Shown here in pieces: positions 32,056 through 42,657 of a stretch of 64,000 nucleotides of DNA. The position numbers and the translations under genes are program-made. The stretch is from assembly GCA_019137255.1 (NCBI GenBank), contig WPDH01000004.1:434001-498000 (forward strand). Direction: 5' to 3'. The notes under the pieces are model-generated. The model ran no database searches. It was given only the letters and a program-made list of their open reading frames with translations, and was not told the DNA's origin. The first letter of the stretch is position 1. Every line of letters starts with the position of its first letter. This DNA is from Corinectria fuckeliana. Its lineage: Eukaryota; Ascomycota; Sordariomycetes; Hypocreales; Nectriaceae.

Positions 32056-33115
32056 TAAGAGAACGTTTCCCCCGGGCAGCGACTCAAAACTTTCGTGGTG
32101 TCACAAGCACATCTCACCGAGTTCAGTTCGAATATGTTGTGGGCTGGAATTAGGAATGAGAGCACCGCAATTATCACATTTAGTATTTAGGCCAGCTTAG
32201 CACTTAGCATTAGCGTAATGCGCATTACATTTTGCTATGACTGGAAAATACAATAGCAATGCTCAAAGCAAAGCACCCGGTTCCCGGGCTTCCGTCTATG
32301 GATTGGCTTATCTCTGATACCGATCTCCTCGGCGTTAAACAGAGGATCCTCGCGGTTGAGACTGAGGTTACTGTGTGCAACGCGGCAGCGTAATTTAGAA
32401 GCAATGTGATTCAGTGAGTTGCTGAGCATTTGAAAAAGACGACGATTACGTACCTCTGGACAAGTGGTATGGATCACGTATCCATGGAATTCTCGCTCAC
32501 AAACGGTAGACAACACACCACTACCGCGGTCGCAGTAGAGTAGAAAGGGTCATGTTGACGCTGGTGTCAAGCTGGTGGCAAGCTGGTTGTTCCTAAGATG
32601 GTAGTCAAATATTGGTCTAACATTCCAAACACACCCTTGATGACTTTGAAGCAAGCTCGGTATTTCAAGCTTTTAACAATGCATTTAGTGTGCTCCCTAC
32701 TCACGGGTAGGATTCTTCAATCCTTTTGATAAAAATTATTAGATAGCAAACACATGTGCAGAGTTATTATACCTTTCTAAGTTGTCTGCATATCGTATGT
32801 GAGTTGATAGTCTCAATCAAAGGATGCACCCGGTCTGGAAATAATACGACAAACATCGCGGTTCGACACGTAGAGAAAAAGGTAGGACAAGCTTACGAGA
32901 CGACTTGATCAAATCACAATGAACTTAATGAGGCGTTGGAATAAGTAAGGTAGGTGAGTTGAGAGATATTTAATGGAGAGAGACCAAAGGACTCCGCATG
33001 GCGGCTTGCTCTCGGTTTGCTAAAGCGCCTACAGCCTTCGTTCCATTCGTCAAGGCACCAAAGGCACTGTCTCAAGTCTGGATGCCTGACCTCAACACGA
33101 CGTGAACGCTCCAGG
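32056..33115. other. AT-rich intergenic region
   Basis: No coding signal, RNA gene or repeat recognised. It lies 3' of the O-methyltransferase gene, which ends at 33116. Confidence 0.45.
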
Positions 33116-34541
33116 CTATAGCTTCATACATTCAATGACCACTATACCAGAACCTTTGCATGGATGCGTTTCAACAATCTTTAACCCAGCTTCCAACGTA
33201 ATCGCTTGGAAGCTCTGGAGTGTCCGCTCTTTTCCTCCTAGAGTTGCCATGAGTATATCCGTGGCAGAAGCGATTGGAGACGGCGGGTTGGTCAAAACCT
33301 CCTCCACAATGAGGAGCCGGCTGTCAACGGCCATGGCGAGCCGGATCTGCTGCAGCATTTTCTCAGCATCACCATCACTATAGTCGTGGAGGCAGCGTCG
33401 GATGTAGTACACCAATGCATCTTGGGTAAGAGATGTAACGTTAGTTATGATCATCCATGGACACTTATTTTGGAATGCGGGATTAACATCTAACTTACCC
33501 TTCACGGGCTGTTCGATGTGAAAGTCCATTGCCACAAATCGAGCCTCAGCTAAGTCGCCTTTGGCTGCAGCTTTTGCTGCCTCGACGACATCCGAAAGGT
33601 CTTCAACGACACAACGGCTCGCGGGAAGACCTGGCGTAGCTTGGAGAATGGCTTCGAGGGCATGACCTTGGCCGCCCCCAACATCAACGATAAGTGTCCT
33701 GTTCTTCGATTCCTCCGCTTTCGAAATAATCCAGCTAAAGTCGTAAGAACCGAAGACTGGTAGGCTGTTGGCCATGGCAACCATACTGGCCATGAAACTG
33801 GCCAGTCTGGGTTGGTCTCGGTGCATGTGTTCCCACACCGTCAGCTCGGGATTCCCAGAAGCAAAAGCATGGATGGTTTGATATCTTCCGATAGGCTCTC
33901 TAAGGGTGTACTTGTCGAAGTAGTCAGGCATAGCGACTAGAGAACGGAGGTGGTTGTCAAACCTGCCCAGAAGGTTAGCGGTAATCGTGGGACAAATTTT
34001 CAAGTCGTCGGAATGGGAGACACTTACCCGCTCACCACCAAAGAGCTTATTGGGCTAGTGGCTACGAATAGCTGAGATGCTTCTGTATGAGCAAGTTGGT
34101 CTGTGCCGACCTGCTTCAAAACACCGGTGGATACGAGCATCCAAGATAAACGAGCTTCGCATTCGGTATTAGTCACTACCATTGACTGTATAAGGGAGGG
34201 TGCTTACTGATGAGGGATGTTTCGGCACCGAGTTGGATCGCAAGGTTGTCGTAGGAAATCGTACCGTCCGCTGGGATGATCTCGAAAACCTTCCACTTAA
34301 TGAATAGTCGCAACGCAGCAAGTTCGGCCATGACTATCATAGACTCTACCACTCGCTCTTGGGGCTGTTTAACGGTCTTGAGAATGTCGTTGGTGGTTCC
34401 AGTAAGCTTAGAGTGTTGTTCGCGTGAAAGATGCAAAGAACCAGAACTTCTGATGTCTCCGGCCATCTCCTTAAGTTGCTGGGCCCAATATTCTAGCCTG
34501 TCCGCCATCTGGGAGCTCTGAAGCGAAGTGCTGACAGCCAT
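33116..34541 (-). CDS. SAM-dependent O-methyltransferase (COMT-like, secondary metabolism type)
   Basis: Four exons on the minus strand: 34541-34208, 34154-34028, 33962-33499 and 33420-33116, giving 409 aa. Introns are 53, 65 and 78 bp with good GT-AG ends. The N-terminal dimerisation/winged-helix part spans about 1-180. The SAM-binding glycine motif is LIVDVGGGQGHALEA. RRCLHDYSD carries the probable catalytic His, and LLIVEEVLTNPPSP precedes the C-terminal MATLGGKERT segment. Enzymes of this family methylate phenolic hydroxyls of polyketides and similar products. No polyketide synthase or other biosynthetic core enzyme is in the window, so it is an orphan tailoring gene. It seems intact; without the third splice an odd 26-residue insert would be read. 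Confidence 0.88.
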
Positions 34542-34617
34542 GATGAACAAGCCGCGGTTGGGTTCTGAGAGTTACTGGTGGGAGTAGAACGAATTGAAGG
34601 CCTGACTCGACATCACA

Positions 34618-34623
34618 TTTATA
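34618..34623 (-). promoter_or_regulatory. TATA box of the O-methyltransferase gene
   Basis: TATAAA on the minus strand, about 80 bp upstream of the ATG at 34541. Position and sequence are the only support. Confidence 0.45.
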
Positions 34624-35664
34624 CTGCTGTCCTGCAATGCCGAAGCCGAATTTCGTGCCCGAAGCTCGGTGTACACAACTCGGTCTTAGTGCTCACCAAT
34701 GACAATGGCTCTATAAGTTCGGGGGTAATCACGGGAGTTTGCAGATCCTTTTAAGTATCCCCGTGTCCGGGTCGTTGAATTCCCCGAGGACTGGAACACC
34801 ACCAAGCCGGAGCTTCCTCACTTGCAGCAACGTGACCCGTGGTTGGTTGTCCATTCATCACCTAGGGATTGTCTGTAGCTAGGAACGGAAAGCTCTTATA
34901 CGTTGGAGCAGATAACAGATAACCCATTGAGGATTACGGGCTGCCCAAACGTCGGCGCCCGTCACGGCCTGTGAGCAACATCACCGTCGGGAAATTCGGT
35001 GTCGGGAAATTCGGTGCGACTAGACTTTACCCTGCGGACCTTGCAAACACCCTGGGGCCGGCTTAGGATGTCCCTATCAGTCGGCAGACTCTAGCTTTGC
35101 ACCCTGCACCAGGATATCGAAGGATGCTGACAAGGACGACCCTTTCGCGGCACAGCCTCGCATCGGTTCCAGCTTCTACGAGCCCCTCACCACTCGGCTT
35201 GTCTGATATTGAGGTACATCGCAAAGGTCACAATGATAGGGGACAGCGACCATATCAATAACAAGTAGCCTTTACAACATACGATCCTTCCCCCTTATAA
35301 TCTCACAGGCTCGGTAGTGGTGCGGTAGCACCCTGCCGCTGCTCATGATAGCGGCAGTATGATCAGAGCGATCCCTCAAATCTAACACAACATTGCTCGA
35401 CTCTAGAGGAAGTTCAACGATAGCATCATGACACCCTGAGACAGCTCATGGCAGCGACATAAGGCCATGGTAGCCCCTCGATTCGGTCTCTACGTTCTTC
35501 TGATCCTATGAGAAGCTTGAAAACAGACCCGTGGGCCCCCGATAACAGCTCAAAACAGCGGTGTGCTGCCTAGATGATCCATTAACTCCCCGTCAACATT
35601 GTCGATGCACAACAAGGCCTTTTCTATCCACCCCCCTCCTTTGCCAACAGAACCAATCCCTCGT
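34624..35664. other. Intergenic region between O-methyltransferase and helicase genes
   Basis: Both flanking genes run leftward, so this is the promoter side of the methyltransferase and the 3' side of the helicase. It contains a perfect 15-bp tandem duplication at 34986-35015. No gene seen. Confidence 0.5.
34986..35015. repeat. 15-bp perfect tandem duplication
   Basis: Two adjacent identical copies of GTCGGGAAATTCGGT lie about 450 bp upstream of the O-methyltransferase start codon. They could be a duplicated protein-binding site or a replication slip. Confidence 0.8.
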
Positions 35665-38004
35665 TTACTTTTGTGAACCACCTATGTTCAACACCTCCAG
35701 CATTGTCTTTGCACCCATCTCAATAAACTCTTCATACTTCATTTCTCTTGCAGTCGTGTACCTGAGTCTCAGAGCACTTTCAATCATGTGCCGCAGCCCT
35801 TCTCGCCCATCGCGCGGTGTAATTTCCCGTTTCTCTCCATCCCGCACGTTATAGAGTATGATACGAGGTAACTCCTCAGACTGTGAGGCCAATAAGTAGG
35901 CATACGTGCATGCTTGAACGATGTGCTCGTTGGAGAGTTGCGAGACAAACTTAATCTCCCAGATAGCCTCAATGCTTCCACCATCGTTGTAGTCTGAAGT
36001 GGAGGAAATCGCGACGATGTCGGCTCGACCTTGAAGTCGGGTTTTCTGATTACCAATGCTGAACTTTTCCTCGACTTCGACTTCAAACCGAAGATTTCCA
36101 GTTACTTCCCTTAGCTCCCCTTGAAGTCGACTCCGGGCGAGGGCGAGGTCTGCGGGCTTTATCCAGTTGAATTTGTGGTTCTTCATCTGAATAGCGCGCG
36201 GCAGATAGCCCGAGAGGGAAGCTTCATATTCACACGCGTGTTGACAAAGCCAAGAGATACGCCGCTGTGGACAGACTGGATGTGTTGCGTCAATGGTACC
36301 CTGGTCGAGGCCGAGCGTTTTCAACGTTCCAGTGACATCGTGCTCGAAGGCTGCGACAACGACGAGGCCATTTATGTCGCTCACAGCTTCGTGGAATCCC
36401 CTTTTTAGGTCCGAAGGCACGACATTCAGTATGTCAATGTGCTCCTTCTCGGGCAGAGGCAGTGAGAGCTGTCGGACACACAGGTAACTCTTGACGATTT
36501 TGTTGAGATGTTCGGCCTGTATGTGTCGGGTCATGTCTCGGACGCCGTTTGAGGACGGGAGATTAAGTCTAAGCTCCAAAGGCCGGCCAGGTGCGTCTGG
36601 CGGTGCAATTTTTGCTCGCTTGTTTGGCATATTGACAACTTCGGCTGTTTCGTACAGAGCTTCCACAGAACAAAAAGGCATGAGTTTCTTACCCTCATCA
36701 TGGACCAAGACAAGCTGTTTCGCGGCACGCGTAAGAGCCACAAAAACTTGGTTGGGGCACCTGTCGTCCGGAAGCCCGCGGCCAAAATACTTGAAAAAAG
36801 AGGAGTCCATGCCGAAGAGAATGATCAGATCACGCTCGCTGCCCTTGAACTGATGGATGCTGGAAACACACAGCTTTCCGTCAATCACCTTGCCATCCAG
36901 AGAGGCCTCGTCATCGATTGATACAGCAATCGGAACGTGGTATTTCTTGGACAATGTGTTGACCAAATCCTGCAATGGTCCCCTTTTGCGTACCGTTGGT
37001 GCTAGAATTGCGCTATTCTTAGCTCCGTGGCCCTCGATCAAGGCTCTTAGCTGTTTGGCCAACCCATAGCTATCATAAGGGTAGTATCTCAGGACGATGG
37101 GTTTCGGACCGGGCTTTGAGCTAGTGATGTACGGTTCACCACCGAGAAAAACACGGTTGATAAACTGAACTGTCGAATCCGAAAGTCGAAAGCTTTGGCT
37201 CAACGAAGCCTTGACGAAGGGGTAGGGGCTAATGGGGCCTAGTAGCTCAGGAGCTAGAGTAAGGTAGCGATGATGGGCACCACGGAATTGGTGGATGGAT
37301 TGCCGCTCGTCACCGAGCACGACGAGCCGGGCAGACTGACCGCCATTCTTCCGCTTGTTAGCCAGGATGAAGCAGTTGATCAGCCAAAAGATAAGGTCGG
37401 TGCAATCCTGAAACTCGTCCAGCACAATGATATCGAAGGGTGCAGAACTCCATTGAGGAAGCTCATTGCTACAAGAGACCTTGCTTCTCTGCTCCCGTAA
37501 TATATCATCGTCGCTGACAACAACTCCAAAAAGCGAGCCCGCCATCGCGTGGAAAGTGAGAACCACGCAGTTGGAGTAAGCATGAAGCCGGCGTGAGGTC
37601 TCTCGTTGAAGGTTCTTCGAGTAAGTGAGTACGGCTACTCGCTTGTCTGGGTGGGCGGCCACAATGGCTTCTGCCGTAGCCGTTTTGCCCGACCCTGGCC
37701 GCGCTGACACGACAACATTCTGCATAGAGCAGAGTCTTACAACCTCCTGTTGCTCTTCGGATGGGGTAAATGAAGGCTTCTCTCCCCGTCGTCGAAGCAA
37801 GCCATGACTGCGTATGAAGAAGCGAGGACTGCCAAGGCAAAAGACCTGGAACTGATGTATTGTCAATATTGCCAATACTAGCAGTGACGACACGTAGTCT
37901 CATTACTCCCATTGCGGGTGTGTTTTGTTACTTACCGGTAGCTTAACAGTGTATGGTCGTACTCGCGTAACGGGGCGCCAAGTCAAGAACGACTGAGCAA
38001 CCAT
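35665..38004 (-). CDS. UvrD-type SF1A helicase fused to RecB-type PD-(D/E)XK nuclease, probably mitochondrial
   Basis: Exons 38004-37936 and 37845-35665 (90-bp intron with strong gtaagt donor) give 749 aa. The first 50 residues (MVAQSFLTWRPVTRVRPYTV, later RFFIRSHGLLRRR) are Arg-rich with no acidic residues, like a mitochondrial presequence. Helicase motifs follow in order: Walker A ARPGSGKTA (GSGKT at 74-78), DEFQD (166-170), LGDERQSIHQFRGA (200-213), QSFRLS, IHQFKGSERDLIILFG and VALTRAAKQLVLVH. The last 150 residues hold nuclease motifs GRADIVAIS (Asp632), WEIKF (Glu653, Lys655) and QACTY (Gln667, Tyr671, the QxxxY of RecB nucleases). Yeast Hmi1 is a mitochondrial UvrD-type helicase without this nuclease (family knowledge). 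A role in mitochondrial DNA repair or degradation is inference. Another start at 37912 with a 61-bp intron is possible. Confidence 0.85.
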
Positions 38005-39499
38005 CTTAGCTCCAATCCGTAGCTACAACGAGCACAATAAGACGATGGCTTGTAATGGGCATGTGACAGAGGGATCGTTGAACTCGAGGACTATATCCAG
38101 AACGCTGGAATAGTAGCCAATGGTTGACAAAGGTTGGATACCACTACTTAGCGAATTTGTGGGATAGTTTTCCGCTGTAGGGGTGGAAGTGCTGAGGGAG
38201 AACGGAAATCTATGCGGTGATTTCAGACGTAATTGTTTGTCAATTTTTTTGTGTTACTCTAGATGAGCCGGGGCTGTCGGCTATAACATCGGCCGACATC
38301 CCAGCCCACACCTATTTGTAAGGCACAATGTTGCACGACATCGGACATGTGCTGTGTCCCGTCTCTCGCTAGTTACCCATACAGTACAACACACAACTGC
38401 ACATACTAAGAGTCACACAGGTCTAAGGACAGCGGTAGGCCCTGCCCCTGAAGCAATGTAAAACTTGCGGCGCGTCCTGCAGGCCGCCTTTTTCTGCCTG
38501 AAGCAGGATTTTTGATGGGGACATTATATTCTCGACCAGACACACGTCTCTTGAGCTCTGTGTCCATCATTCGAGTCAAATTTCGATCCTGGGACTGGTA
38601 CTGGTATTTCCTGCCCAATGCCGACTAGTTGTGTGACGGGGAGCTAATCCGGGATGGATGGGATTGGGGATGGGATTGGGGTAGCGCTGATACCAACCCG
38701 TTATCTCTCCGTAACGATTCTCGGTGGATTTCTAGCCGATAGGTTTAAGCTATAGAAACGATATGGAAGCAGAGAGATTCTCTTTATGAAGGAAGTCCAG
38801 AGCTGATTACGGTAATACCGTCAAGTAGTTCTCTAGTTGTGAAGATTGTATGCGAGAGCGACCAGCATCTTGCCCAGGGGACAACTATCAAAAGAAACTC
38901 TATCGATTCTGTTACTGAGTCTATAAAGCGCTCTAACAATTGACAATTAGCTGAAAGACTTCCTTAGACCTCCAAGTTGATTGCTCCATCTCTTCTCCGC
39001 ATGAGCCGAATTGTGGCCGTCTCTGGTACATACGACCATAGCTCTTAGAAAATACGGGATCCCGTCCGCTCTCCCTTAGTCAAGCTGAGAAGCGGTGAAT
39101 TAGTACTCGGGTCGGTGACGACCGGGGAATCCTCACTGTTGTATGTCTTTTTTAATTTTTGCATCCATTTTTGCTGTTCTCCATTCAGTTACCTCCTCAA
39201 GCTTAGCACTAGAGCGACACACTTAGTGGGTCGTTGACTTCTGATCCAAGCGACTCAAGTAGAAGGAGAAGGACTCTACGGAGTAGGAATACCAGACTTG
39301 TTTCGCATTGTGTGGTTTATCTTGAAAATAGTCCCTCGTCAGTGACAAGAACTCAGTCAGCCGATAGTGTCCAAATAACAACAGGTAAAGGTTGAAGGGC
39401 GGGAAACTGAGAACATGAATCCATACTGACTGGTTGCCTACTTTCCCGCTTCCACTGGCACCGACTCGTTACCATGCAGTGCCATTGGTCTGTCTGCCT
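38005..39499. other. Intergenic region upstream of the helicase gene
   Basis: Mixed composition, with a GGGATTGG-type short repeat at about 38650-38682. No gene or RNA recognised. Confidence 0.45.
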
Positions 39500-40440
39500 C
39501 TAATCTTCTTCAGCTTCCTGAAGTTGATGTTCTTCTACGTGAAGAGGCGACCAATGCAGAGCTGAACCATGGCAGCACCAGTGATGACCATGTTTCTGTA
39601 CATCTGAGTAAGCTTCGTTCATAGCGTCTCGAATTTCGCTCCCCGGAGAATAGGACAGCTGCACGGTAATGCCGGGATAGTTCAAGGTCGTGTGATCCTT
39701 GCTGACATCGGGCAGCCTAGCAAGAACCTCGCCAGTAAAATCTCTAGTCCACAGGGCACTCACCGTAGCACAAGCGACTGCAGCGCCAATGGAGACAGCG
39801 ATCATCTGGTAAATCACGCGAGACATGATGGCGAGCTGGGGAGGCAGAGCCCAGAAACCGCTATGGATGCCGTTAAACAGCTGGCACATGGCGAGGTAGC
39901 CTGTGGTCGTGTCGGGGGTTCGGAAGTGGATGAGCGGAGAAGTATCGACAACGGCAAAATGCAACATGGCAATCGAAGGCCACTTGGAAGGATCTGATAT
40001 AGCGTATGGCACTTTGAGATGTCAGAACACGCCCACCAGTGAGGGTGGGATGATAACTCACACCCCAAAAGGTCCAATCAAGGACGACCTAAGCTATAAT
40101 GAGTTTATAACGTAGCCAGCACTGACAGTGTCGAGGTTATGAACGACATGGAGATAGAAAAAGTAGTAGGAATCCCAATAGCCAATTGGCGCATCGTTAA
40201 CACGAAGACAGCTGCAAATACATCAGACTAAGCTAGCTGGTATATGCTCACAAGATGGGGCAGAACATCATGCCGCAAGCAAGGCAAAAGACAAGAATAG
40301 TCCGGGCCTCGGGAAATTTGAAGGGTGTGTACAGGCGAGAATAGCTTCTCCTAGGCGGCAAGTCGGCTAGCAGGAAAACGCCGAGGATAATCATGGCAAT
40401 GATTCATCCATCCTGTCTTCCGCTTCCTCAAGAGGAAAAC
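39500..40440 (-). pseudogene. Decayed siderophore-iron transporter (MFS, Sit1/MirB-like)
   Basis: On the minus strand the order is LADLPPRRSYSRLYTPFKFP, then an intron-like gap (gtgagc...tttgcag, about 40213-40250), GYWDSYYFFYLHVVHNLDTV, an in-frame TAG near 40095, SLIGPFG, a second intron-like gap, LIHFRTPDTTTGYLAMCQLF, QLAIMSRVIYQMIAVSIGAA and PGITVQLSYSPGSEIRDAMN. The last part shifts frame to NMVITGAAMVQLCIGRLFT with another stop. These match helices 7-12 and the TVQLSYPxGS loop of fungal siderophore transporters. The N-terminal half is not recognisable upstream. The two stops and a frameshift make it non-functional. Confidence 0.7.
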
Positions 40441-41446
40441 AACGGCAGAGGACGATGTTGATAAGCAGTCGATGTAGCTTGCAGCTTCAACGTTTACGCT
40501 TAACCCCAACGCCTGAGAGATCCATCCAATTGCGTTGTTGCTGGTTGCTGACCAGACAGAGTAACGGCGTATCCAGCGTTAATATATATCTAGTGAGATG
40601 GTGATTTTTCTTAGCCAATCTCCGTTTAACTGATTGCGTGAAGCCCAAGGAGCAGAGCCTTTCTTCTTTCTAGCTAGCAGTGACTCGGTAAGTCTCACTA
40701 TTGTAAGACAACTTAACAGGCGAGATTGCAGATGTTGTTATAATTCGGGTTTTGAATCAAAGATGCAAAATCCATTATCAATAGCCCTTCTGTTAAGATA
40801 AAAGGGCAAAAGTGAGCAGGTTAGGCCATGCGGCTGGTGAACCTCAACAGACGATGTCTATCTCCATACGGAATTATCCTTGCACTTCTTTTGTCGGAAC
40901 TGGATTCCGGAGTCTTTACTATACTAACCCAAATATCTCAAACCCTTCTTCCTTATCTTCGTTGTTGCCCACTCTCAGACCAAGACACATCATCGCCGTG
41001 TCTCCCGAAGTCTACTTCAATACTCCAAGTTCCTTTGTCGTGTGTGAATCTGTCTCACCTGCAGCCTCCAGAATCATGATTTGTCGCTTCTCATACGGGA
41101 AAGTTTCCGTGTCCTGGGCTGACCCTCAACCTTACTGTCTGGCCTACCCCCTAGCGCCTACCGTCCTAAACTAACCCCTAACACGCTACTGACCGTGAAT
41201 AGATCCTGTAACTGAAAACGTCGGTCCGATAATTCCAGGAACTCGCCGCAGCTTCCATATCAGTCATTCTCGAAAAGCTTGAAATCGAGAATGCTGTAAT
41301 CGGTGGCTTTGCCGTTGGCCACCATTACCACATTTTCGGTTACAGTAAAAGTGATTACGCAACCCGCCAATGCGTGATACTGGACTGGTAACCACGAAGC
41401 TTCATCAACTATAACTTTAGTAATGGCCAGTCACTCAAACCTGCAT
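40441..41446. other. Intergenic region with a possible nucleotidyltransferase-like fragment
   Basis: At 41235-41360 (plus) the frame reads ASISVILEKLEIENAVIGGF and continues HYHIFGYSKSDY, reminiscent of the start of fungal nucleotidyltransferase-fold proteins. It is too short to call. Nothing else is recognised. Confidence 0.3.
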
Positions 41447-42192
41447 TCAGCAATGAGGATAACCGTAACTATCCTTCCCCGTTACACCTTGAATTAATGC
41501 GTCCTTCATCGACTCCTCATCAAGTTGGAACACCCAGCCTTTAATTTCCCTCACTGCTTTCTCCATTTCTGACAACTCCTTTTCCGAAAGCGGCTCATTA
41601 TCCTCCAGAAACTCCATGTAATTCCCTTCGTAACTCATATAGAAAAGTGAATACGCGATGATACTGGTTAGTGCGTGAAGGAAGTTCGAGCGGCACGAAA
41701 TTCCACGTTTCTCACAGGCTACAAGACGTGAGAAAGCAGTACACGCAACTAGAAGAGGAGCCGTCCAGACAGTGCATAGTAGTTCCGTCCAGAATTTCGA
41801 GGCAAGTACAAGTTCATGAAAAGAACTAGTTTTGTCGAGGCCCGCTCCTGAGCTTTTTCTCGTCGTGTTCGTAGATGAGGTAGCGAGAACCGAGGCCGCA
41901 AAACTCGGACGCATAGACTGGACGCAGCTGCTGTTTGTCTGCGGAATGGAATCCCATCTCGGCGGTGAGATCTTGGGCCGTCTGCAGTTGGTCGTCTGGA
42001 ATGAGAAAGAACAAGTCCTGCTAAAGTGTCAGATAATGACGCCAAGATGCAGTGCGCGCTGCGGATTGACTGACCCCATTTGACACGAGGGGTAGCCCCA
42101 GTGATACAGTAAATCAATTTCCCAGTGGACGAGAAGAATTTTTGAGGGTTCAAAACGTGTCAGGAGTTCAATTACTTTGCTTGGCAGACCAG
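41447..42192 (-). pseudogene. Frameshifted member of a fungal-specific protein family of unknown function
   Basis: Starting with ATG at 42192, exon 1 reads MAGLPSKVIELLTRFEPSK, continues to LLYHWGYPSCQMGS and splices over a 50-bp intron (gtcaat...ctttag) to QDLFFLIPDDQLQTAQDLTA and YASEFCGLGSRYLIYEHDEK. The frame then breaks once or twice between about 41855 and 41800. It resumes with ACTAFSRLVACEKRGISC, YSLFYMSYEGNYMEFLED and GWVFQLDEESMKDALIQGVT to the stop at 41447. I recognise this as an expanded, uncharacterised family in Sordariomycetes but know no function. No splice signals explain the break, so it is probably a recent pseudogene. Confidence 0.6.
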
Positions 42193-42657
42193 CCATGATG
42201 ATTTGTGCCGCGAATGTTGGTCATCATGTCTTTTTGAAGGCAACATTGTAGCTTCAAACCAGAACAAGCTCGACCGATTCTTTCAATGGCCTGGCCTGGA
42301 CAAACCCGAGTTTTCTGGCCATGCGGTGTTCTCAATCGCATCCTCGTCACACCGCACAATGAAAGGACAGGCCCGGAACCAACATAACCCCACAGAGAAC
42401 AAGATAGCTGTTGGCTTGGCGAGCGGTATATGCACAACTGCATACTAACACACGTCTGTTTACAAGGAGATTGGCTCAACCCCTGCTACGTGCGGAGAAA
42501 GAACGGTCAAGTCTTCGAGCCCTTGTGTACGTAGTTTCCAAAAAGGCCCTCTCCCCCCGAGGAGGCCTTCCCCGCTCTCTCGTCTCTCTCGTTGACTGCT
42601 TTTCTTTCTTCTGAACATCCTTTGCGGGACTCTTGTACGTGTTCTTGAGGTTGCAAT
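42193..42657. other. Intergenic region between two divergent pseudogenes
   Basis: Upstream of the minus-strand relic at 42192 and the plus-strand methyltransferase relic at 42658. No RNA or repeat recognised; a short minus-strand frame at 42479-42817 is judged a shadow of the methyltransferase first exon. Confidence 0.45.

Noticed and set aside
35665..37893. Helicase protein starting at GTG 37893 as one uninterrupted frame
   Set aside because: No ATG in that frame before the Walker A region; the 38004 exon with a gtaagt donor and in-phase acceptor gives a proper start.
33116..38004. O-methyltransferase and helicase-nuclease as one functional cluster
   Set aside because: Same orientation but 1.1 kb apart with separate promoters and unrelated biochemistry; no evidence links them.
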